A stretch of 15,473 nucleotides of DNA, taken from positions 1 to 15,473 of the forward strand of contig JBDNBY010000067.1 of the NCBI GenBank assembly GCA_039767595.1, given 5' to 3'. A program made the translations under genes and the position numbers. Origin of the DNA: JBDNBY01 sp039767595. GTDB lineage: Bacteria > Pseudomonadota > Alphaproteobacteria > Rhodobacterales > Rhodobacteraceae. The notes under the pieces are model-generated. The model had not been told where the DNA came from. It saw only the letters and a list, made by a program, of their open reading frames with translations, and made no database searches. The first letter of the stretch is position 1. Each line of letters starts with the position of its first letter. This document shows, piece after piece, positions 7,772-15,234 of the stretch.

Positions 7772-8475
7772 TAGATCGCCGCGATCTCGTTCAAAATGGC
7801 CTGCGTGGCGGCGCGTGGATCGTTGGCTTTGTAAATCGGACGGCCCACAACAATGTGATCGGCCCCATCCCCAAGGGCGCGCGCCGGCGTGGCGACACGC
7901 TTTTGATCGCCCAAATCGGCCCCAGCGGGACGCACGCCGGGGGTGACAATCAACTTGCCGGCCGCTTCGGGCAGGGCGCGAATGGTCGCGGCCTCTTGGG
8001 GCGAGGCAATCACCCCGTCCGCCCCTGCCGACAGGGCATTGGCCGCGCGCTCGAGAGTAATGTCATGAATATCGCCCGCTTTGATCAGCCCCGCATCCAG
8101 ATCCGCCCGATCCAATGAGGTTAGCACAGTCACCGCTAGGATCTTGAGCGAACTGCCCGCGGCCCCCTCTTTGGCGGCGCGCACAACATGCGGATCGCCG
8201 TGTACAGTGAGAAAGTCCAGATCATACTGCGCGATCCCGCGCACAGCGGCCTCGACGGTATTGCCAATATCAAAGAACTTCATATCAAGGAAAATACGTT
8301 TGCCATGCTCTTGTTTGAGCTCATTGGCCAAGGCCAATCCCCCGCCAGTGAGCATGCCCAATCCAATTTTATAAAATGAGACAGCATCGCCCAGCTTGTT
8401 CGCCAAGTCTAAGCCCTGCACGACATTTGGAACATCGAGGGCAACAATCAGGCGGTCATCTGCGGGGTGGGACAT
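7771..8475 (-). CDS. pyrF: Orotidine 5'-phosphate decarboxylase
   Basis: PyrF decarboxylates OMP to UMP, the last step of pyrimidine synthesis. The 234-residue protein is a short single-domain TIM barrel of normal length. Motifs: IVALDVPN with D14, FYKIGLG with K36, the catalytic DxKxxD in FLDMKFFDIGNTV (D64, K66, D69), LTVHGDPHVVRAA, TPGVRPAGA and VVGRPIYKA with phosphate-binding R212. The start at 8475 (MSHPADDR) is preferred over an in-frame ATG five codons upstream (8490), because a perfect AAGGAG at 8482-8487 lies six bases before it and falls inside the longer reading. dinB begins on the last base of the stop codon. clpB is divergent. Confidence 0.96.
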   Translation of the reverse strand: MSHPADDRLIVALDVPNVVQGLDLANKLGDAVSFYKIGLGMLTGGGLALANELKQEHGKRIFLDMKFFDIGNTVEAAVRGIAQYDLDFLTVHGDPHVVRAAKEGAAGSSLKILAVTVLTSLDRADLDAGLIKAGDIHDITLERAANALSAGADGVIASPQEAATIRALPEAAGKLIVTPGVRPAGADLGDQKRVATPARALGDGADHIVVGRPIYKANDPRAATQAILNEIAAI

Positions 8476-8531
8476 GAGTTTCTCCTTCATTTTAACCTAT
8501 CTTTAAATCATTTGCGCTATGATCTAAAGAC

Positions 8532-8558
8532 CTTGAAACGTGAATATGATGCCCCCAT
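8532..8558 (+). promoter_or_regulatory. Heat-shock (sigma-32/RpoH) promoter of clpB
   Basis: CTTGAAA at 8532-8538 and CCCCAT at 8553-8558 match the RpoH -35 and -10 consensus, with 15 bases between CTTGAA and CCCCAT. The -10 is followed by CTTT. RNA would begin near 8566, giving a leader of about 70 bases. Heat-shock control by RpoH is established for clpB in proteobacteria, which supports the match. Confidence 0.85.
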
Positions 8559-8635
8559 CTTTCTATCATAGGTCACGAGGCTGCATGCTGCCCAGCGGGT
8601 GCAGAACGTGTGACGCTTACGAAAGGAGATAGATC

Positions 8636-11254
8636 ATGGACTTGAACAAGTTCACCGATCGCGCACGCGCGCTCTTGCAAGAGGCGCAAACAACCGCGAT
8701 CTCAAATAATCACCAACGGCTTGTGCCGGATCATCTATTGGCGGCCATCCTTGGCGATCAAGACGCGCTTGGGCGCAATTTGATCACGGCCGCAGGCGGC
8801 GACAGCGCCGCGATTGAGCGCGATCTACAGATCAACCTCGCCAAACTGCCGCAAGTGAGCGGCACCGCAGCGCAGTTCACCCTAGATACCGCCACATCCA
8901 AAGTATTGATCGAGGCGGACAGCTTGGCCAAAAAGGCCGGCGATGCCTTTGTCAGCACGGAACGTGTTCTTGAGGCGATTGCCTTGGTGAAATCGGACGC
9001 TAAGAAAACGCTCCTCTCGCATGGGGTGAGTGCGGATAAACTGGCCTCGGTGATTTTGAACATGCGCAAAGGCCGCAAAGTCGAGAGCGCCGGCGCCGAA
9101 GATACCTTCGAAGCGCTCGAAAAATATGCACAAGACCTCACTCAGCGGGCCCGCGAGGGGAAAATCGACCCGATCATTGGCCGCGATGATGAGATCCGCC
9201 GCGCGATGCAAGTGCTCTCGCGCCGAACCAAGAACAACCCCGTTTTAATCGGTGAGCCAGGTGTCGGCAAAACCGCCATTGCCGAGGGGCTGGCCCTACG
9301 GATTATCAATGGCGATGTGCCAGAAAGCCTTTTGAACAAACGCTTGATGGCGCTCGATCTTGGGGCGCTGGTCGCAGGGGCAAAATACCGCGGTGATTTT
9401 GAAGAGCGGCTCAAGGCGATCTTGACCGAAATCTCGGATGCCGCTGGCGAAATCATATTATTCATCGATGAAATGCACATGCTCATGGGGGCGGGGAAAA
9501 CCGATGGGGCGATGGATGCCTCGAACTTGTTAAAACCGGCCCTTGCGCGCGGCGAGTTGCATGCGATTGGCGCCACGACATTGGATGAATATCGCAAACA
9601 TGTCGAAAAAGACGCCGCCTTTGCCCGCCGGTTTCAGCCCCTGACAGTGCAGGAGCCGACGGTCGAGGATACGATCTCCATTTTGCGCGGCATCAAAGAA
9701 AAATACGAAATGCACCATGGTGTACGGATTTCTGATGCGGCGCTTGTCTCGGCGGCGGGCCTCTCGCATCGCTATATCACCGATCGCTTTTTGCCAGATA
9801 AGGCCATCGATTTAATTGATGAGGCGGCCAGCCGGTTGCGCATGGAAATTGATAGCAAGCCAGAGGCGCTTGATGCGCTGGACCGTGAGATTTTGCAAAA
9901 GCAAATCGAAGTCGAGGCGCTCAAGCTTGAGGATGATCAGGCGTCGCTGGATCGGCTGGACAAGCTGCAAAAGGATCTGGCCGATCTATCCGAAAAATCC
10001 GCCGCGATGACCGCAGAGTGGCAAGCGAGCCGCGATAAACTGGCCGCGGCGCGCATGATCAAAGAAGAGCTTGATACCGTCCGGGCGCATCTGGAGATCG
10101 CAAAACGGGACGGCGACTTCGCCAAGGCCGGCGAATTGCAATATGGCCGCATTCCAGAGCTGGAAAAACGTCTCAGCCAAGCCGAAGAGCGCGAGGCCGA
10201 GGATGCCGTCGACGAGGCCGTGCGCCCCGAACAGATCGCCCAAGTGGTCGAGCGGTGGACCGGCGTGCCCACCTCAAAAATGCTAGAAGGCGAACGCGAT
10301 AAACTCTTGCGCATGGAAGAGGGGCTCCATGGCCGCGTCATCGGCCAAGAGCAAGCCGTCCGCGCCGTTGCCAATGCGGTACGCCGTGCGCGCGCAGGGC
10401 TCAATGATGAAAATCGGCCCTTGGGATCCTTTCTCTTTTTGGGGCCAACGGGCGTTGGGAAAACCGAATTGACCAAGGCCGTTGCCGAATTCCTATTCGA
10501 CGATGAAAACGCTATGGTGCGCATCGATATGTCGGAGTTTATGGAAAAACATGCCGTGAGCCGGCTGATCGGCGCGCCCCCCGGCTATGTCGGATATGAG
10601 GAGGGCGGCGTTTTGACCGAGGCCGTGCGCCGTCGACCGTATCAAGTCATTTTGTTTGATGAGGTGGAAAAGGCGCATCCCGATGTGTTCAACGTGCTGC
10701 TGCAAGTGCTCGATGACGGGATTTTGACCGATGGCCAAGGCCGCAAAGTGGATTTTAAACAGACGCTGATTATCCTGACGTCGAACCTTGGGGCGCAAGC
10801 GCTGAGCAATCTTCCTGAGGGCGGTGATATGTCGGCGGCCAAACGCGATGTCATGGATGCCGTGCGGACGCATTTCCGGCCCGAGTTCCTCAATCGTTTG
10901 GATGAGACGATCATCTTTGATCGGCTCGGGCGTGCGGATATGGGCGGTATCGTGGATATCCAACTCAAACGGTTGGACCATCGCCTTGCGTCACGCAAGA
11001 TCACGCTTGATCTGGATCAAGAGGCGCTCGAATGGCTGGCGGACAAGGGCTATGATCCGGTCTTTGGCGCCCGCCCCCTCAAGCGGGTGATTCAGCGGCA
11101 TATCCAAGATGCCCTCGCTGAGATGATCCTCTCAGGGCAGGCCCAAGAGGGCGCGGCGATCTCCGTCACAGTGGGGCCAGAGGGGCTGTTGTTCAATGGC
11201 GCCCTTGCCACACATGCTCCAACAGACGGGACCGCCTCCGCGACAGTCCATTAA
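8636..11254 (+). CDS. clpB: ATP-dependent disaggregating chaperone ClpB
   Basis: ClpB is a cytosolic AAA+ hexamer that works with DnaK to pull apart protein aggregates after heat stress. At 872 residues it has the usual length. Domains in order: Clp N domain (about 1-145); first AAA+ with Walker A GEPGVGKT (206-213), Walker B ILFIDE (274-279) and pore tyrosine Y251 in GAKYRGDFEER; coiled-coil middle domain (about 401-525), which marks ClpB apart from ClpA; second AAA+ with Walker A GPTGVGKT (603-610), Walker B VILFDE (671-676), pore segment GYVGYEE (650-656) and sensor-2 GARPLKR (811-817). All catalytic residues are intact. AAGGAG at 8623-8628, seven bases before the ATG, sets the start. A sigma-32-type promoter lies upstream and a shared hairpin terminator downstream. 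Confidence 0.98.
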   Translation: MDLNKFTDRARALLQEAQTTAISNNHQRLVPDHLLAAILGDQDALGRNLITAAGGDSAAIERDLQINLAKLPQVSGTAAQFTLDTATSKVLIEADSLAKKAGDAFVSTERVLEAIALVKSDAKKTLLSHGVSADKLASVILNMRKGRKVESAGAEDTFEALEKYAQDLTQRAREGKIDPIIGRDDEIRRAMQVLSRRTKNNPVLIGEPGVGKTAIAEGLALRIINGDVPESLLNKRLMALDLGALVAGAKYRGDFEERLKAILTEISDAAGEIILFIDEMHMLMGAGKTDGAMDASNLLKPALARGELHAIGATTLDEYRKHVEKDAAFARRFQPLTVQEPTVEDTISILRGIKEKYEMHHGVRISDAALVSAAGLSHRYITDRFLPDKAIDLIDEAASRLRMEIDSKPEALDALDREILQKQIEVEALKLEDDQASLDRLDKLQKDLADLSEKSAAMTAEWQASRDKLAAARMIKEELDTVRAHLEIAKRDGDFAKAGELQYGRIPELEKRLSQAEEREAEDAVDEAVRPEQIAQVVERWTGVPTSKMLEGERDKLLRMEEGLHGRVIGQEQAVRAVANAVRRARAGLNDENRPLGSFLFLGPTGVGKTELTKAVAEFLFDDENAMVRIDMSEFMEKHAVSRLIGAPPGYVGYEEGGVLTEAVRRRPYQVILFDEVEKAHPDVFNVLLQVLDDGILTDGQGRKVDFKQTLIILTSNLGAQALSNLPEGGDMSAAKRDVMDAVRTHFRPEFLNRLDETIIFDRLGRADMGGIVDIQLKRLDHRLASRKITLDLDQEALEWLADKGYDPVFGARPLKRVIQRHIQDALAEMILSGQAQEGAAISVTVGPEGLLFNGALATHAPTDGTASATVH

Positions 11255-11278
11255 TTGCGGACCTTGTCATGGAATGAA

Positions 11279-11302
11279 ATAAGGGGGCGCGGGCCCCCTT
11301 AT
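11279..11302. terminator. Shared hairpin terminator between clpB and asd
   Basis: ATAAGGGGGC and GCCCCCTTAT form a perfect ten-pair stem around a four-base loop. It starts 24 bases after the clpB stop and ends two bases before the asd stop codon (11305-11307, minus strand). Short T-rich stretches follow on both strands (CTTT on +, ATTTCATT on -), so it can serve both converging genes. Confidence 0.8.
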
Positions 11303-11304
11303 CT

Positions 11305-12426
11305 TTAGTCTTCCATCAAAATGCGCAGCATGCGGCGCAGGGGTTCGGCCGCGCCCCAGAGCAGTTGATCGCCGACGGTAAAGGCATTGAGGAACTCATT
11401 GCCCAAGTTCATTTTGCGCAAACGGCCAACTGGCACGGTCAACGTGCCTGTGATGGCAGCAGGGCTTAGATCGCGGGCGGTGATCTCGCGTTCATTTGGA
11501 ATGACTTTGGACCATGGGTTCGCCGCGTCGAGCATCGCCTCGATCTCATCAAGGGGCACATCTTTTTTCAACTTGATCGTCAAGGCTTGGGAATGTGAGC
11601 GCATCGCGCCGATCCGAACGCATGTGCCGTCGATGGGCACAGGGTTGTTTGATCGGCCGAGGATCTTGTTCGTTTCGACAATCGCCTTCCATTCCTCTTT
11701 GGATTGGCCACCCTCAACAGGCACGTCGATCCACGGGATCAGACTGCCGGCGAGGGGCACGCCAAATTGATCGGTCGCAAAGGCATCTGCGCGCATCATA
11801 TCGGTGATCTGACCATCAATATCGAGGATGGCTGAGGCCGGATCGTCAAGTTGCGGTAGCGCTGCGTCGCGCAATTGGCCCATTTGGGTCAGCAATTCGC
11901 GCATATTGCGGGCGCCAGCGCCTGAGGCCGCTTGATACGTCATCGACGTTGCCCATTCCACAAGGTCATTTTGGAACAATCCGCCAAGGCCCATGAGCAT
12001 CAACGAGACTGTGCAATTGCCGCCAATGAAATCGCGCGTGCCCTTGGTTAGGGCCGTGTCGATGACTGTGCGGTTGACGGGATCCAAGACGATCTCAGCG
12101 TGATCGGCCATGCGCAGCGCCGAGGCGGCGTCAATCCAATACCCGTCCCATCCTGCAGCGCGCAGTTGGGGATAGACCTCTTTGGTATAATCACCGCCCT
12201 GACAAGTGACGATCGCATCCATGGATTTGAGCGCGTCAATATCAGTAGCACTTTGCAAGGGCTGTGCGCCATGGCCCACGTCGGGCCCATCTTGACCCGC
12301 TTGGGACGTCGTAAAAAAGATCGGCTCTGCAATATCCTGAAAATCGTTTTCGGCATGCATCCGGTCCATCAAAACCGATCCAACCATGCCGCGCCAACCG
12401 ACAAATCCTACGCGTTTGAGTGTCAT
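11305..12426 (-). CDS. asd: Aspartate-semialdehyde dehydrogenase (E. coli-type)
   Basis: Asd reduces aspartyl phosphate to aspartate semialdehyde with NADPH, feeding lysine/diaminopimelate, threonine and methionine synthesis. The 373 residues align by eye along their length with the gammaproteobacterial form: VGFVGWRGMVGSVLM (6-20) for NADP binding, VTCQGGDYTKEVYP (73-86), GYWIDAASALRM (95-106), and GGNCTVSLMLMGLGGLF (135-151) with catalytic C138. YQAASGAGARNMRELLTQMG follows with Q165, and RIGAMRSHSQALTIKLK carries catalytic H278. Alphaproteobacteria more usually carry a shorter form (about 340 residues) beginning with a GATGNVG-type motif, so this version is unexpected. Only a weak ribosome-binding site (AGGGA) precedes the ATG. 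A terminator shared with clpB follows. Nothing in the base composition looks foreign to the eye. Confidence 0.96.
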   Translation of the reverse strand: MTLKRVGFVGWRGMVGSVLMDRMHAENDFQDIAEPIFFTTSQAGQDGPDVGHGAQPLQSATDIDALKSMDAIVTCQGGDYTKEVYPQLRAAGWDGYWIDAASALRMADHAEIVLDPVNRTVIDTALTKGTRDFIGGNCTVSLMLMGLGGLFQNDLVEWATSMTYQAASGAGARNMRELLTQMGQLRDAALPQLDDPASAILDIDGQITDMMRADAFATDQFGVPLAGSLIPWIDVPVEGGQSKEEWKAIVETNKILGRSNNPVPIDGTCVRIGAMRSHSQALTIKLKKDVPLDEIEAMLDAANPWSKVIPNEREITARDLSPAAITGTLTVPVGRLRKMNLGNEFLNAFTVGDQLLWGAAEPLRRMLRILMED

Positions 12427-12552
12427 TTTATGTCCCTATCTTCAATGGGTGAGGTTCGGGGCGCAGTGCTATATGCTTTTGATCGGCATTACAACGAACA
12501 TTCGCCCTGCGGTTTTGCGCGATGGGATGTCGGGTGCGCCTATCGTGTGGGG

Positions 12553-13005
12553 CTATTGGCCGATTGCTTCTTTCACAATATCATCAAGCATGGTTTGCAC
12601 CTTTTGCATCGGGCCATCGGGATAGGTGCGATAGCCGATGACGGCCTGATCGGGGGCCTCGGGCGTGGCGTATATAAAGATGTCATAGGGGCAAAAGCTG
12701 ATGTTCAAAATATCCGCTTCCATCACCTCGCGCGAGAGGGTCGAAGAGCAAAAAGAATAAACATCCGCCTGCGTAAAGAGATCCTTGGTCCCGCCAACGG
12801 CGCCTTTGGTCCGATCTAGCATGGCGCCGACGTGATTGGTGCCGCTGATCACGAGGCCCGCGCCTTCGATTGCCATTTCCAGACCAAAGGCCAGATCATC
12901 AAAGGATTGATCGGTTTTATATATGACGGTACCATCGCGTAGCTCTTGTGCCATGGTGGTGAGCGGGGCGGCCCATATCAGACAGGCCAAGGCAATGTAT
13001 TTCAT
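12553..13005 (-). CDS. Periplasmic DUF302-family protein
   Basis: 150 residues with a cleavable-looking signal peptide (MKYIALACLIWAAPLTTMA, cut after about A19), so probably periplasmic. The mature part matches my memory of DUF302 proteins: DGTVIYKTDQSFDDLAFGLE (24-43), the HVGAMLDRTKG segment (58-68), ADVYSFCSSTLSREVMEAD (80-98) and NISFCPYDIFIYATPE (101-116), ending VIGYRTYPDGPM. C86 and C105 lie in the conserved core and could form a disulfide or bind a ligand. The biochemical role of DUF302 is not established. GAGGTG lies four bases before the ATG. It is divergent from msrPQ across a 107-base gap, which would suit a shared response to oxidative stress in the envelope. asd follows 126 bases downstream, a gap in which I see nothing. 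Confidence 0.85.
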   Translation of the reverse strand: MKYIALACLIWAAPLTTMAQELRDGTVIYKTDQSFDDLAFGLEMAIEGAGLVISGTNHVGAMLDRTKGAVGGTKDLFTQADVYSFCSSTLSREVMEADILNISFCPYDIFIYATPEAPDQAVIGYRTYPDGPMQKVQTMLDDIVKEAIGQ

Positions 13006-13070
13006 AAAACACCTCTATTTAATGGGGGCGCACAGGGCACGCCCACAGGGTTGTGACTTGGCTTATTCTA

Positions 13071-13101
13071 ATGATGCCTTACAACTAATGTAAATCATCA
13101 T
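13071..13101. promoter_or_regulatory. 31-base interrupted palindrome upstream of msrP, candidate operator
   Basis: The arms are ATGATGnnTTAC and GTAAnnCATCAT with seven bases between them; ten of the twelve arm positions pair exactly, and only the two inner n positions do not. It lies between the divergent DUF302 and msrP genes and ends directly against the msrP ribosome-binding site AGGAG (13102-13106). The shape suits a dimeric regulator binding DNA, or an RNA hairpin that would limit ribosome access. The regulator is unknown. Confidence 0.5.
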
Positions 13102-13112
13102 AGGAGTGTGTC

Positions 13113-14039
13113 ATGAGATATCAGCCGTCGCTACAGCTAAAGGACAATGATGTCACATCAGAAGCGGCGTTTTTATCTCGCCGTCAGTTTATCTCAGGCG
13201 CCGCAGGCACAATGGCCGCGATGTCATCTGCTGGTGCCGCACGCGCCAGTGGACAGATGAGTGGTCTGGACCGTGACCTGACGCCCAACAGTTGGGACGA
13301 TATCACGACCTATAACAACTACTATGAATTTGGCCTGCGCAAATCAGACCCCGCCACATATGCCCAAGCGCTGAGCATTGATCCGTGGTCTGTGCGCATA
13401 GACGGCGAGGTCGAGCGCCCAGGCACCTATCCGCTGGAGGATCTGATCGCCCAGTTTGATATAGAAGAGCGGATCTATCGACTGCGCTGTGTTGAGGCGT
13501 GGTCGATGGTCATCCCTTGGGATGGCTTTATGCTGCGCGATCTCCTTACGTTTGTGGGGGTGAAATCCTCGGGTCGCTATGTTGCCTTTGAAACGGCCCT
13601 GCGCCCCGATGAGATGATCGGGCTTGAGATGGCCAGCTTGGACTGGCCTTATACGGAAGGGCTGCGCCTAGATGAGGCGATGCATCCGCTGACCCTCATG
13701 GCGACGGGGCTTTATGGCAAAGACCTGCCCAAACAAAATGGCGCGCCGATGCGATTGGTGGTGCCATGGAAATATGGATTTAAATCTGGCAAGTCGATCA
13801 CGCGGATTGTCGTGACCAAGACACAACCGAATACGGCATGGAGCGCTGCGGCGCCAAATGAATATGGGTTCTATGCCAATGTAAATCCAAACGTCGATCA
13901 TCCCCGTTGGTCGCAAGCGAGCGAGCGCGTGATCGGCTCGGGCCTCTTTGCCAAGCGGCGCCCGACCGACATGTTCAATGGCTATGGTGCGGATGTTGCC
14001 TCTTTATATAGTGGCATGGATTTGGCGGTACATTACTAA
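13113..14039 (+). CDS. msrP: Protein-methionine-sulfoxide reductase catalytic subunit MsrP
   Basis: MsrP (YedY) is a periplasmic molybdopterin enzyme that repairs oxidised methionines in envelope proteins. The 308 residues begin with a twin-arginine signal, SRRQF at 22-26, then a hydrophobic stretch and an ARA-type cleavage site near 42-45. The mature part has NNYYEFG (68-74), DPWSVRIDGEVERPG (90-104), the molybdenum-ligand cysteine C126 in YRLRCVEAWSMVIPW, and VPWKYGFKSGKSI (217-229). NEYGFYANVNP (249-259) and RWSQASER (265-272) are further family blocks. AGGAG six bases before the ATG sets the start. msrQ follows after three bases, so the pair is one operon. No HprSR-like two-component genes are adjacent, unlike in E. 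coli. Confidence 0.97.
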   Translation: MRYQPSLQLKDNDVTSEAAFLSRRQFISGAAGTMAAMSSAGAARASGQMSGLDRDLTPNSWDDITTYNNYYEFGLRKSDPATYAQALSIDPWSVRIDGEVERPGTYPLEDLIAQFDIEERIYRLRCVEAWSMVIPWDGFMLRDLLTFVGVKSSGRYVAFETALRPDEMIGLEMASLDWPYTEGLRLDEAMHPLTLMATGLYGKDLPKQNGAPMRLVVPWKYGFKSGKSITRIVVTKTQPNTAWSAAAPNEYGFYANVNPNVDHPRWSQASERVIGSGLFAKRRPTDMFNGYGADVASLYSGMDLAVHY

Positions 14040-14042
14040 GTC

Positions 14043-14639
14043 ATGCGCCGTGCCCTCAAACATATTCCTGCGTTCCCCATCTATATCTGTGTGTTGGGAT
14101 GGGCCGCGTGGTATTTCTATACTGGGGCGACCGGCGGCCTTGGCCCCGATCCGGCCAAAGTGATCGAGCATCAATACGGGCGCGTGGCGCTCTATCTCCT
14201 GCTCGGTGCTTTGGCGATTACACCGATGCGCCGCTATATTGGGATCAACTTGTTTAAATATCGTCGGGCTATGGGCGTGAGTGCGGGGTTGCTCACTCTG
14301 TTTCATGTCGCAGTTTGGCTGGTGTTGGATATGCAAGATATTGGCAAAGCGATAGAAGAGGCGCTGAAGCGGCGGCATTTGATCTTTGGTCTGGTGGCAG
14401 CGCTCTTGATGATGCCGCTGTTGCTGACATCCAATCATATGTCTGTCCGACGGTTGGGCCGAATATGGAATCACTTACACAAATTGGCCTATGCGATTCT
14501 GCCTTTGGCGGCGATTCACTACCTCCTTGCCAATAAAACGATAGAAACCGAGGCGGCGCTCTTGCTGGGAATCGCGATTCTGTGGTTGGTTTTGCGCGTC
14601 GATTTTCACAAATTACGCAAACCACAGGTAAAGACGTAA
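14043..14639 (+). CDS. msrQ: Heme-binding membrane subunit MsrQ
   Basis: MsrQ (YedZ) passes electrons from the quinone pool or a flavin reductase to MsrP. The 198 residues form about six membrane segments, matching the ferric-reductase-like domain. Candidate heme ligands are H88 (LTLFHVAVW), H144 and/or H146 (IWNHLHKLAY) and H159 (AAIHYLLA), placed like those described for E. coli MsrQ. GRVALYLLLGALAITPMRR (46-64) and RRAMGVSAGLLTLFHVAVW (74-92) are typical family blocks. It starts three bases after the msrP stop and has no strong ribosome-binding site, so it is probably translated by coupling. No clear terminator follows. Confidence 0.96.
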   Translation: MRRALKHIPAFPIYICVLGWAAWYFYTGATGGLGPDPAKVIEHQYGRVALYLLLGALAITPMRRYIGINLFKYRRAMGVSAGLLTLFHVAVWLVLDMQDIGKAIEEALKRRHLIFGLVAALLMMPLLLTSNHMSVRRLGRIWNHLHKLAYAILPLAAIHYLLANKTIETEAALLLGIAILWLVLRVDFHKLRKPQVKT

Positions 14640-14955
14640 TTTCGTTACCCCAGCCGTGACACACACAGGCGGCGATCTCATTGCATTGCTAAGATATCCA
14701 CAAGGTTGGTGGGACTGCCAAAGGCGTAAATCATTTATTTTCAATGATTTGACTGAAAAAGCAAAAAACATATGCAAAAAGTGAAAAAGGCTCTTGCGGG
14801 GTTTGTTTAGTTTATGTAGATACGCCTCTACCGACGCAGCGATGCTGAGTTGGTGGGCCGGATCGGCGCTGATTGAGAGATTAGAAGTTGATTTGGTTGG
14901 ATAATTTTTGAGGTACTGGCAGCGAGCGGCGCCAATTAATATTGGGCGCGGTTGG
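14640..14955. other. AT-rich non-coding stretch with hairpin and A-tracts
   Basis: I see no credible gene on either strand here. It contains an eight-pair AT hairpin, AAATCATT/AATGATTT (14728-14735 and 14743-14750), followed by four runs of five or six A (14756-14760, 14763-14768, 14776-14780, 14784-14788). Their spacing is roughly that of a DNA helix turn, so the DNA may be bent. A near-palindrome, GCGCC...GGGCGC, sits at 14929-14949. It separates msrQ from the rRNA promoter region. Confidence 0.5.
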
Positions 14956-14984
14956 TTGTTTTTGTCTCTGGGGTTTGCTAGATT
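14956..14984 (+). promoter_or_regulatory. Candidate rRNA operon promoter
   Basis: TTGTTT at 14956-14961 and TAGATT at 14979-14984 are separated by 17 bases and followed by a GC-rich GCGG discriminator, as expected for a growth-regulated rRNA promoter. RNA would start near 14991, about 250 bases before the mature 16S end. A perfect TTGACA at 15002-15007 is an alternative -35, but its matching -10 (GATATG) is poor and the hexamer lies inside a boxA-like sequence. Confidence 0.5.
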
Positions 14985-14996
14985 GCGGATCTCGAC

Positions 14997-15010
14997 GCTA
15001 TTTGACATTG
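14997..15010 (+). promoter_or_regulatory. boxA-like antitermination element in rRNA leader
   Basis: GCTATTTGACATTG differs at one position from the GCTCTTTGACATTG sequence I recall upstream of 16S genes in alphaproteobacteria. BoxA recruits NusB/NusE so that polymerase is not stopped in the untranslated rRNA. The position early in the leader fits. It overlaps the only perfect TTGACA here, so a promoter role is an alternative. Confidence 0.5.
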
Positions 15011-15024
15011 ATAAGACACTGAAG

Positions 15025-15234
15025 AGATATGCGGGCAGTTTGGTCCTGATCGATGGATCAGCCTTTGCATATCTGGCTCTTAGGGTTTCGGCCCGATAAT
15101 AGAGTTACAGCTTCACTGTTTGTCGGCTTTCGGTAACTTTGGTTACTGATGCAACAAACAGTTTTGGTTGAACCTTGCCGGTTCAATCAAGTGATGTGCA
15201 GAGGTTCGACGTCAAGGATACGCTGGTAACAGCG
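15025..15234 (+). other. Structured rRNA leader with serial hairpins
   Basis: Several perfect stems follow one another. AGATATGC (15025-15032) pairs with GCATATCT (15067-15074) and encloses CTGATC/GATCAG around GATG (15046-15061). CTGTTTGT (15116-15123) pairs with ACAAACAG (15154-15161) and encloses GTAAC/GTTAC. TTGAACC/GGTTCAA (15168-15186) has a five-base loop. CGCTG/CAGCG (15221-15234) ends three bases before the 16S start. These are likely folding and processing elements of the pre-rRNA. Confidence 0.6.

Noticed and set aside
9937..10524. 195-codon open frame on the minus strand inside clpB
   Set aside because: Its serine- and arginine-rich low-complexity translation is typical of antisense to the ClpB coiled-coil region.
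12100..12819. 239-codon open frame on + opposite asd and the DUF302 gene
   Set aside because: It is the antisense shadow of two well-recognised genes and shows no family resemblance.
14627..14649. Possible terminator hairpin after msrQ (GGTAA...TTACC)
   Set aside because: The stem is bulged and has no T run, so termination cannot be supported.
14769..14811. Twelve-codon open frame starting ATGCAAAAAGTG within the A-tract region
   Set aside because: It is very short, lacks a ribosome-binding site and is explained by the A runs.
14613..15008. 131-codon open frame on the minus strand across the msrQ end and the non-coding region
   Set aside because: It runs through the end of msrQ, the A-tract region and the rRNA promoter, resembles no family I know, and has no ribosome-binding site.
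15002..15030. TTGACA as the main rRNA promoter -35
   Set aside because: The only -10 at an acceptable distance (GATATG, spacer 18) is poor and lies in a leader stem, while the hexamer fits a boxA-like element; kept only as an alternative.
14908..15099. 63-codon open frame on + upstream of 16S
   Set aside because: It covers the rRNA promoter, boxA-like element and leader hairpins, whose structure explains the sequence better than coding does.
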